From positions 1-32,678 of IMG/VR virus record IMGVR_UViG_3300045107_000878: a stretch of 32,678 bases of DNA. The stretch is one strand, 5' to 3'. Below, piece after piece: positions 15,432-21,657 of this stretch. Each line of letters opens with the position of its first letter. Position 1 is the stretch's first letter. The notes below the pieces were generated by a model that ran no database searches, was not told the DNA's origin, and saw only the letters and a list, made by a program, of their open reading frames with translations. Origin of the DNA: a virus. Position numbers and translations under genes: made by a program.

Positions 15432-16757
15432 ATGACGCGATTGACTCCGCTGCTCACCCGGCTCGGCGGCCGGCCCTTGGCGATCGCCCCGCGGGCGCTC
15501 GACGGCCTGCTCGCCGCCGGCCCAATGCTCGATACACGCCAGGCCATGCTTCCGGCCCGCGATGCGCCGCCGGTGGCGAGCCATTCCGTTACCGGTCCCG
15601 GTATCGCCGTGGTGCCGATCCTCGGACCGTTGGTGACGCGTGGCGACTGGCTGACCAGTCTTCTGGGCGCCAGCGACTATGGCGAGATCGCCTCCGCCGT
15701 GGAAGCCGCGCTGGCCGATCCTTCTGTGCGGGCCGTGTTGTTGGAGATCGACTCGCCGGGCGGCGAGGTCGGCGGTCTCTTCGACTTGGTCGATCGCCTC
15801 GTGTCGTTGCGCGAAGCCGCGCAGAAGCCGCTCTGGGCTGTCGCGAGCGAAAGCGCGCTGTCTGCTGCCTTTGCCATCGCCAGCGTGGCGGACCGCCTTT
15901 ACGTCACCCGGACGGCGGAGGTCGGATCCATCGGCGTCGTCGCCATCCATGTTGAGGAGAGCGTCGCCGACGTCATGGCCGGCCTCAAATGGACGCTCGT
16001 TCACGCGGGCGACCGCAAGATCGACGGCAATGCCCACGAACCGCTCTCGGATACGGCGTTTTCGGCGATCCAGGCGGATGTCGACGTGCTCCATGCCGAC
16101 CTCGTCGCCCTGGTGGCGCGCAATCGGAACATTAGTCCCGACGCCGTGCGCGCCACCGAAGCCGCGATCTATCGGGGTCAGCGCGGCATAGACGCCGGCC
16201 TGGCCGACAAGCTCGGCACTGTCGATCTCGCTCTTGTGGATCTCGCCCGGGCGCTGGACCCGCCAAGCCTCATCACGGGCGCACCGCAACGCGCCCGCGC
16301 TCATCAACCCTCAAGGAGAAAGACCGCAATGACAGTAGAACTCGACCACAACCCGGCTGCCGAAGACGCGGATGTCGAGGAGACGAACGCGTCCGATCCG
16401 GAAACTCTCGGAACGCCGCAACCAGCGGCGCCCGCCGTGCCGCCGGAGGCGACAGCGGCGACGGAGGCGCAGACGCATCAAACGGCCGAGCGGCTGCGCG
16501 CCGAATATGCGGAGATCGCCGCCATCGCCGCCCAAGGCGCCCGGCTGGGCGTCGCCATCGACGCCGCCGACGCCATGGCGAAGGGAGTGGCGCCTCATGC
16601 GCTGCGAAGCTCCATCCTCGACGCCCTCGCGGCACGCGCCGAGGCGAGCTCTGTCGTCGCCGTGGCGCCGTCACCGGCCGGCTCGCCAGCATCGAACGGC
16701 GGCGAAAGCCCCATCGTGCGTCGTGCGCGTGAGCGCGCCTCGGCCAACCGCAGCTGA
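15432..16757 (+). CDS. S49 (lambda C-like) prohead protease with C-terminal scaffold
   Basis: 441 residues from ATG 15432. The S49/SppA-type protease domain spans about 1-285. The catalytic serine is S144 in ALSAAFAIAS, the lysine K196 in HAGDRKIDG, and the usual VGSIGVV strand lies between. Residues 300-441 are acidic, Ala/Pro-rich then helical (RLRAEYAEIAAIAAQGARLG), as in the scaffold part of lambda gpC, whose total length (about 440) is the same. An internal ATG at 16329 with its own ribosome site would make that part alone. The protease cuts scaffold and itself during prohead maturation. Confidence 0.88.
   Translation: MTRLTPLLTRLGGRPLAIAPRALDGLLAAGPMLDTRQAMLPARDAPPVASHSVTGPGIAVVPILGPLVTRGDWLTSLLGASDYGEIASAVEAALADPSVRAVLLEIDSPGGEVGGLFDLVDRLVSLREAAQKPLWAVASESALSAAFAIASVADRLYVTRTAEVGSIGVVAIHVEESVADVMAGLKWTLVHAGDRKIDGNAHEPLSDTAFSAIQADVDVLHADLVALVARNRNISPDAVRATEAAIYRGQRGIDAGLADKLGTVDLALVDLARALDPPSLITGAPQRARAHQPSRRKTAMTVELDHNPAAEDADVEETNASDPETLGTPQPAAPAVPPEATAATEAQTHQTAERLRAEYAEIAAIAAQGARLGVAIDAADAMAKGVAPHALRSSILDALAARAEASSVVAVAPSPAGSPASNGGESPIVRRARERASANRS
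16329..16757 (+). CDS. Nested in-frame scaffold protein, Nu3-like
   Basis: 142 residues from an internal ATG in the frame of the S49 gene, sharing its stop. AAGGAG at 16313-16318 lies 10 bases upstream, a ribosome site as good as those of the flanking genes and unusual inside a coding sequence. The product begins acidic and Pro/Ala-rich (MTVELDHNPAAEDADVEE), has a helical core (HQTAERLRAEYAEIAAIAAQ), and ends basic (PIVRRARERASANRS), the composition expected of a capsid scaffold whose basic end binds the shell. In lambda, Nu3 is nested in gene C in the same way, so the arrangement is known for the family; expression here is inferred. Confidence 0.7.
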   Translation: MTVELDHNPAAEDADVEETNASDPETLGTPQPAAPAVPPEATAATEAQTHQTAERLRAEYAEIAAIAAQGARLGVAIDAADAMAKGVAPHALRSSILDALAARAEASSVVAVAPSPAGSPASNGGESPIVRRARERASANRS

Positions 16758-16774
16758 CGACAAGGAGGATCATC

Positions 16775-17164
16775 ATGACCGTTCTCACCATGTCGCCGAC
16801 CCTTGGCGACCTGCTCAAATACGAGCTCAATGCGAGCTACTGCCGCGAGGCTGTGACCCTCAAGGCTGGCACGAACTACGCGCTCGGATCCGCCCTCGGC
16901 CAGATCACCGCGTCGGGCAAGTACCGCCTGTCGCCGGACGCCGAGGTTCTCGGAGACGAGGGTGCGGAGGTCGCAACGGCCGTCCTGATCGAGGCGGTCG
17001 ACGCAACGGCCGGCGACAGGACCGGGCTCGTGGTTGCCCGCGGCCCGGCGATCGTCTCCAAGGCGGTGCTCGTCTTCGACGCCTCCGTCGATGACGCGGC
17101 CAAGACGGCCGTCAAGCACGCCGAGCTGAGCTCTGCCGGCATCGTGCCACGCGACACCGCCTGA
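16775..17164 (+). CDS. Head decoration protein D
   Basis: 129 residues from ATG 16775 with a perfect AAGGAGG at 16762-16768, 6 bases upstream, suited to very high expression. Sequence features fit the lambda gpD family: a flexible N-terminal arm (MTVLTMSPTLGDLLKYELNA), then YCREAVTLKAGTNYALGSALG and the beta-strand pairs TAVLIEAVDATAGDRTGLVV and AIVSKAVLVF. gpD trimers cap the threefold axes and stabilise the shell after expansion. Lambda gpD is shorter (110), the additional length being mainly at the C-terminus. A hairpin terminator follows before the capsid gene. Confidence 0.88.
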   Translation: MTVLTMSPTLGDLLKYELNASYCREAVTLKAGTNYALGSALGQITASGKYRLSPDAEVLGDEGAEVATAVLIEAVDATAGDRTGLVVARGPAIVSKAVLVFDASVDDAAKTAVKHAELSSAGIVPRDTA

Positions 17165-17193
17165 TCCACGCTCGTCAGACCCAACCCGTCACC

Positions 17194-17225
17194 GGCTCCG
17201 AGGCGTCCGCCTTCGGGGCCTTTTT
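17194..17225 (+). terminator. Rho-independent terminator between decoration and capsid genes
   Basis: GGCTCCGAGG (17194-17203) pairs with CTTCGGGGCC (17211-17220), ten pairs with two G-T wobbles and a 7-base loop, followed by TTTTT at 17221-17225. It lies between the genes for decoration protein and major capsid protein, both of which have strong ribosome sites. A partial terminator here would adjust their ratio; alternatively the capsid gene has its own promoter, which I do not see. Confidence 0.7.
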
Positions 17226-17258
17226 CATGCCCGTTCCATCCCAAGGAGACTCGACATC

Positions 17259-18281
17259 ATGGTCGCCATGATCAATCCGTTCGACGCGGGCGGCTACTCG
17301 CTCGCCGAGATGACCCAGGCCATCAACATCCTGCCCAACGTCTATACCCGGCTCGGGCAGATGGGCCTCTTCCGCTTCGAGGGCGTGACCCAGCGCTCCG
17401 TCGTCATCGAGCAGGCCGAGGGCGTGCTGAACCTCCTGCCCACCGTGCCGCTCGGCGGCCCGGCCACCGTCGCCAACCGCGACACGCGCTCCATGCGCTC
17501 CTTCACGGTGCCGTGGATTCCCCACGACGACGTGATCACGCCCCAGGACATCCAGGGCGTGCGCGGTTTCGGCGTCGCCGATGCCGCCGACCCGCTCGCC
17601 ACCGTCATGGAGCGCAAGCTCACGCGCATGCGGGTCAAGCACGCCCAGACGCGCGAGTACATGGAGGTCAACGCGCTACGCGGCATCGTCAAGGACGGCG
17701 CCGGCACCACGCTCTACAACTACTTCACCGAGTTCGGGCTCACGCAGCTTGAGACGGACTTCGTGCTCGGCACCGCCGGCACCCAGGTTCAGGGCAAGGT
17801 GCGCGACGTTCTGCGCAAGGTCGAAACCGAGCTCAAGGGCGAGACCATGACGGGCGTGCTGGCGATGGTGAGCCCGGAGTTCTTCGACAAGCTGATCGGC
17901 CACGCCAAGGTCGAGGAGGCCTACAAGTACTATTCCTCGACCGGGGCGCAGCCGCTACGCGAGGACACCCGCCGACGTTTTCCCTTCGCCGGCATCCTGT
18001 TCGAGGAGTACAACGCCACCGTCACGCTCTCGACCGGCGCAACGGAAACGCTGATCCCCTCCGGCGAGGGCATCGCCTTCCCGCTTGGCACGCTCGACAC
18101 CTTCGTCACCCACGGCGCCCCGGCCAACCTGATCGAGACGGTCAACACGGTGGGCCTGCCGATTTACGCGCGGCAGATCGCCCGACCCGACGGCAGCGCC
18201 ATCGAGGTCAAGACCGAGGCCTCGATCCTGCCGATCAACAAGCGTCCGCGTCTCGCCGTGCGCATCTTCTCCAGCAACTGA
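17259..18281 (+). CDS. Major capsid protein E
   Basis: 340 residues from ATG 17259 with AAGGAG at 17243-17248. The length is that of lambda gpE (341). Family features include NPFDAGGYSLAEMTQAINI at the N-terminus, GLFRFEGVTQRSVVIEQAEG, a P-domain-like middle (WIPHDDVITPQDIQGVRGFG), and the C-terminal AIEVKTEASILPINKRPRL typical of the Phage_cap_E family. It forms the HK97-fold shell. The next gene begins 2 bases after the stop. Confidence 0.92.
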   Translation: MVAMINPFDAGGYSLAEMTQAINILPNVYTRLGQMGLFRFEGVTQRSVVIEQAEGVLNLLPTVPLGGPATVANRDTRSMRSFTVPWIPHDDVITPQDIQGVRGFGVADAADPLATVMERKLTRMRVKHAQTREYMEVNALRGIVKDGAGTTLYNYFTEFGLTQLETDFVLGTAGTQVQGKVRDVLRKVETELKGETMTGVLAMVSPEFFDKLIGHAKVEEAYKYYSSTGAQPLREDTRRRFPFAGILFEEYNATVTLSTGATETLIPSGEGIAFPLGTLDTFVTHGAPANLIETVNTVGLPIYARQIARPDGSAIEVKTEASILPINKRPRLAVRIFSSN

Positions 18282-18283
18282 GC

Positions 18284-18598
18284 ATGAGCATCTTCGCAGA
18301 GGCGATCGACGACCTCTTCGCCGATCCCAATCTCGCGCGGGATGCCATCTGGCGGGCAGGCAGCACGGGTGCGCCGGTGCCTGTCAGGATTGTTTTGCGA
18401 CAGCCGGATCGTGTCGAGAGCTTCGGCGAGACGCGCATCTGGACTGAGAGCGTCATTGGCGATGTGCGTACGCACGACGCCACGAGTCTGGCGGAAGCGG
18501 ATATCTTCGAAATCGACGGCGCGAACTACGTCGTCCAGGGAGAGCCCGTGCGCGACAGCGAACGCCTTGTCTGGAGCGTGGAGCTGAGACCGGTATGA
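18284..18598 (+). CDS. FII-like head-tail connector
   Basis: 104 residues from ATG 18284. The N-terminus FAEAIDDLFADPNLARDAIW followed by beta strands (PVRIVLRQPDRVESFGET, ADIFEIDGANYVVQGEP) is the pattern of Phage_attach (lambda gpFII) proteins, which join the gpW-filled portal to the tail. Lambda gpFII is 117 residues. Its position right after the capsid gene matches lambda. The stop overlaps the next start by 4 bases (ATGA). Confidence 0.8.
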   Translation: MSIFAEAIDDLFADPNLARDAIWRAGSTGAPVPVRIVLRQPDRVESFGETRIWTESVIGDVRTHDATSLAEADIFEIDGANYVVQGEPVRDSERLVWSVELRPV

Positions 18599-19254
18599 GG
18601 CTGTCCGCAACCATCATTGGCGACCTCGGGCGCATCTTGGCCGAGGAGGTCAAGGCGGCCGAAGAGGCTGTCACGGCCGGTGTCGGTGAGGCGGCGGAGG
18701 GACTCAAGACCGAGCTCAGGACGCAGATCACCAGTGCGGGGCTCGGTCCCCGACTTGCCAGGACCTGGCGGTCCGAGACCTATCCCAAGGGGCAGGACAG
18801 CATCAGCGCGGCGGGGCTCGTCTGGTCGAAAGCGCCCGGCATCATCCGTGTCTACGAGAACGGCGCCGTCATCCGCTCAAGGAACGGCTTCTATCTCGCC
18901 ATCCCCACAGCTGCAGCCGGACGCTTTGGCGATGGCGGCCGCAAGATCACTCCGGGCGGATGGGAGCGGCGGATAGGGCAGCGGCTGCGCTTCGTCTATC
19001 GTCGCAACGCTGCCTCTCTGCTCGTCGCCGACAATATGCGGGCGCGGACGGGCAAGAGGGGCGGATATTCGCGAGCAAGTGCAGCGGCGTTGCGGAGCGG
19101 GCGGGGCCTTGTGACGGTGCCGATCTTCGTTCTGGTGCCGCAGGTGACGGTCCGTAAACGGCTCGATGTCGCTTTCGCAGCGGAGCGCTGGATCGATCGC
19201 TTGCCCGGCCTTGTCACGCGCAACTGGTTTTCCGGCGATGAGAGGAGCCGCTGA
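18595..19254 (+). CDS. DUF6441 phage protein, probable tail-completion component
   Basis: 219 residues from ATG 18595, overlapping the FII-like gene by 4 bases. The N-terminal helix (IGDLGRILAEEVKAAEEAVT) and the middle (LARTWRSETYPK, GLVWSKAPGIIRVYENGAVI, NGFYLAIPT) fit the DUF6441 family, which sits in the place where lambda has gpZ. A role in finishing the tail near the head is inferred from position between the connector and the tail terminator; no activity is known. The C-terminus (VPIFVLVPQVTVRKRLDVAF) resembles that of HK97 gp10/gpZ-type proteins, supporting this. It shares one base with the next start. Confidence 0.75.
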   Translation: MRLSATIIGDLGRILAEEVKAAEEAVTAGVGEAAEGLKTELRTQITSAGLGPRLARTWRSETYPKGQDSISAAGLVWSKAPGIIRVYENGAVIRSRNGFYLAIPTAAAGRFGDGGRKITPGGWERRIGQRLRFVYRRNAASLLVADNMRARTGKRGGYSRASAAALRSGRGLVTVPIFVLVPQVTVRKRLDVAFAAERWIDRLPGLVTRNWFSGDERSR

Positions 19255-19685
19255 TGTCCCGGCGTGAAGAGATTCTCGCGGCGCTTTTCGCGACCCTCGA
19301 TATCGCGCTCGCCGCGAACGTGCGTCGCAACGAGGTGCTGCCGGAAAAGGTGCCGGCGACCGGTCTCGTCATCCTGCGCGATGGCGATCCCGGCGAGCCT
19401 GACGTGACGATCAATCCGCGCACGGAGTTCTACGCCCATCGCATCGAGATCGAGGTCTATGTGCCCCACGATCCGACGGGCGGAGGCGAGGCAGCGCTCG
19501 ATGCGCTTCTGGGATCGATCGGAATGGCGCTCAGGATTGATTCCTCCCTCGGCGGACTCGCTGAGAACCTGACGCCGTCGGCGCCCGAGACCGGTGCGCT
19601 GGCGATCGAGGGCGCGGCCCCGGTCCTCACCGCCCGGCTCGTCGTCACGGTCGAATACCTGGTGAGCGATCCGCTCAGCCACTGA
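19254..19685 (+). CDS. Tail terminator-like protein (gpU-type)
   Basis: 143 residues from ATG 19254, sharing one base with the preceding stop. The order helix (REEILAALFATLDIALAAN), strand with VPATGLVILRDGD, and EFYAHRIEIEVYVPHD, then a long helix (GEAALDALLGSIGMAL) and a final strand LTARLVVTVEYL, is that of gpU-like tail terminators. Members of this family in alphaproteobacterial phages have sometimes been misnamed acyl-CoA transferase; nothing enzymatic is seen. It should cap the tail tube at its proper length and dock to the head connector. Confidence 0.7.
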   Translation: MSRREEILAALFATLDIALAANVRRNEVLPEKVPATGLVILRDGDPGEPDVTINPRTEFYAHRIEIEVYVPHDPTGGGEAALDALLGSIGMALRIDSSLGGLAENLTPSAPETGALAIEGAAPVLTARLVVTVEYLVSDPLSH

Positions 19686-19707
19686 TCTTCAAGAACAGGA
19701 GTAATCC

Positions 19708-20979
19708 ATGCCCAAGGTGCGCGCTTACGGCGCGGACGCCACGCTGAAGGCTTGCCGCGAGGCGAGCTACGGGGTGGCTCCGCTCTCCGGCTACCGGAGC
19801 CTCGATTTCAAATCGACCGACCTCTCTTCGGCCCAGCCACTCGGGGACGACCCGCTGCTGGGGCGCGGGCGCAACGCGCAGGATCCCTACCGGGGCCTTA
19901 TCACCGACGAGGGCCAACTTGACGTCCCGTTCGACCTTCGCGGCACCGGCTTCTGGCTGACCGGCCTGTTCGGCGATCCCGTGACGACGTCGGTGAACGC
20001 CTCCGGCTCGATCGTCTTCGCCGTCAATCCCGCGGCGGGCGACACGATCACCTTGAACGGCACGGTCTGGACGTTCGTCTCCGGCACGGCCGGAGCGCAG
20101 GAGACGCAGATCCAGGGAACGGCGACGCAGACGGTCGACCAGCTGGTCAGCGACCTCCACGCATCGGTCGATGCCGAGATCGCGAAGTGCACATACTCTC
20201 GACCGACGAGCACGCAGACCCTCATCATCGCGTTCGATGTCGCCGGGCCTTCCGGCAACAGCTTCACCATCGCGGCATCGGCGGCGACCGTGTCCGCACC
20301 GACGCTGACCGGCGGCGGCTATGCCCATGTCTGGGAAAGCGGCGCCGACGACATCCCGAGCTACACCATCGAGGTCGGGCACCCCAAGCTCACGACGCCG
20401 GTCTTCTTTCGCCACCTCGGCACGGTGATGGAGAGCATCAATTTCGAGATGGGTCAGGAAGGGCCGGCCAACGCCCGCCTCCAGCTCGTGGCACAGGGCG
20501 AGGAGCGTTTCGTCGCCACCGTCGATGGGAGTCCTGACGCTTTCTCGCTGCGCCGCTTCAGCCAAGGGCGCGGCTTCATCCGGCGCGGCGGATCGGCGCT
20601 GGCGGGTGTCACCGGCGGCAGTCTCACCTTCTCGAACAATCTCGAACGGGTGCGGGTGATCCGCGAGGACGGCAAGATCGAGGCGGCCGATCCAACCTTC
20701 GCTTCCGCCGAAGGCTCGATGTCGGTGCGCTTCGACGGCGCGACGCTGGTCGCCGAGGCCGCCAATGGCGATCCCGTCGCACTCGATTACGGCTTCACCT
20801 TCCCCGAGGGCTACGCGCTGCGCTTCGAGCTGCCGCGCGTCTTCCTGCCCAAACCCAAATACGCCGTCTCCGGCCCCGGCGGGGTCGAGGCGAGCTTCGA
20901 CTGGCGCGCCGCCTACGATGACAGCGAAGGCACGATGCTGCGCGCCCACCTCCTGAACGACGTCACGAGCTACACCTGA
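19708..20979 (+). CDS. Major tail tube protein with inserted surface domain
   Basis: 423 residues from ATG 19708 with AGGAG at 19697-19701. Residues 1 to about 92 and 205 to 423 form the tube protein (Phage_tube_2-like), with GLITDEGQLDVPFDLRGTGF and later TPVFFRHLGTVMESINFEMG. Between them, about residues 95-204, lies a beta-rich module (SIVFAVNPAAGDTITLNG ... GNSFTIAASAATVSAPTLTG). This type of insert recurs in many phage tail and adhesin proteins and should decorate the outside of the tube. Lambda gpV carries its additional domain at the C-terminus instead. The gene follows the tail terminator directly, as in lambda (U then V). Confidence 0.82.
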   Translation: MPKVRAYGADATLKACREASYGVAPLSGYRSLDFKSTDLSSAQPLGDDPLLGRGRNAQDPYRGLITDEGQLDVPFDLRGTGFWLTGLFGDPVTTSVNASGSIVFAVNPAAGDTITLNGTVWTFVSGTAGAQETQIQGTATQTVDQLVSDLHASVDAEIAKCTYSRPTSTQTLIIAFDVAGPSGNSFTIAASAATVSAPTLTGGGYAHVWESGADDIPSYTIEVGHPKLTTPVFFRHLGTVMESINFEMGQEGPANARLQLVAQGEERFVATVDGSPDAFSLRRFSQGRGFIRRGGSALAGVTGGSLTFSNNLERVRVIREDGKIEAADPTFASAEGSMSVRFDGATLVAEAANGDPVALDYGFTFPEGYALRFELPRVFLPKPKYAVSGPGGVEASFDWRAAYDDSEGTMLRAHLLNDVTSYT

Positions 20980-20989
20980 GGCCATTCCC

Positions 20990-21427
20990 ATGATCCGCCT
21001 GAACCTGTCGCGCGAGCCGACCTGGCTCGACCTCGGACATGACGTGCGTGTGCGCGTCGCTCCCCTCACCACCTCGCTGATGGCGGCCGCCCGCAGTGAT
21101 CCGGCGGTGGCAGCCTTGCCCGAAGGCGCGTCGAACGAAACCATCGCGGTCACCATGGCCAAGGCCCTGGCACGGCTGGTCGTCTTGGAATGGGAAGGGG
21201 TGGGCAACGCCGAAGGCGATCCGGTGCCCGTCACACCGGAAGGCATCGACGCGCTGCTGGACATCCTGCCGATCTTCGAGGCCTTCCAGCTCCGCTACGT
21301 GTCGAAGGGCCTGTTGCTGGAAGCGGAAAAAAACGGCTCCGCGCCCTCGCCGAATGGCACTTCAGCGGGGGCGACCAGTATTGCCGATCCTGCCGCGGCA
21401 CCTGCAGCGAATGCCCCGCCGTCCTGA
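20990..21427 (+). CDS. Tail assembly chaperone, unshifted form (gpG-like)
   Basis: 145 residues from ATG 20990. The body (MIRLNLSREPTWLDLGHDVR, VAPLTTSLMAAARSD, NETIAVTMAKALARLVVLEW) is the N-terminal chaperone domain in the place of lambda gpG, between tube and tape measure. A slippery heptamer A AAA AAC lies at 21328-21334; after it the unshifted frame reads a Ser/Ala/Pro-rich tail (NGSAPSPNGTSAGATSIADP) with no domain character, which suits a form whose end matters less. The unshifted chaperone should coat the tape measure before tube assembly. Confidence 0.78.
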   Translation: MIRLNLSREPTWLDLGHDVRVRVAPLTTSLMAAARSDPAVAALPEGASNETIAVTMAKALARLVVLEWEGVGNAEGDPVPVTPEGIDALLDILPIFEAFQLRYVSKGLLLEAEKNGSAPSPNGTSAGATSIADPAAAPAANAPPS

Positions 21428-21657
21428 ACCGCCCATTGACGGTCGAAGGATGGCAGGTCTGGGATCTCGCCAAAAAGCTCACGGGACAGCTGCGCGCCGT
21501 CCCCGGTGCGGTCCTCGGCCTCGACATGACGGCCGCTCTCGCCTGCGCGCACGCGCTTGGAGTGGACACCCTCGTCTGCGCGGAACTGCTACCCGAGGTG
21601 GAGGGCATGATGGTGCGCGGACTGAACGCGCAAATCAGGACTGATCAAGATGGCTGA
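20990..21657 (+). CDS. Tail assembly chaperone, -1 frameshift product (gpGT-like)
   Basis: With a -1 shift at A AAA AAC (21328-21334) reading moves into the frame that ends at 21657, giving 222 residues. The added part (RLRALAEWHFSGGDQ, then CRSCRGTCSEC, LTVEGWQVWDLAKKLTGQLR) is a real domain: four cysteines C-x2-C-x3-C-x2-C, then a helical segment and MTAALACAHALGVD. It has no usable start codon of its own upstream of the cysteines. The lambda GT fusion binds tube protein through its T domain; the same job is likely here. The product ends 8 nt into the tape measure gene. Confidence 0.78.
21328..21373 (+). promoter_or_regulatory. Programmed -1 ribosomal frameshift signal
   Basis: Slippery heptamer A AAA AAC at 21328-21334 in the correct phase of the 20990 frame (GAA AAA AAC). 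After a 7-base spacer, CGCCCTCGC (21342-21350) pairs with GCGGGGGCG (21365-21373): nine pairs including one T-G wobble, loop of 14 bases. Spacing and stem are as expected for a stimulatory hairpin. Both frames downstream are open, and only the -1 frame has domain character. Confidence 0.85.
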
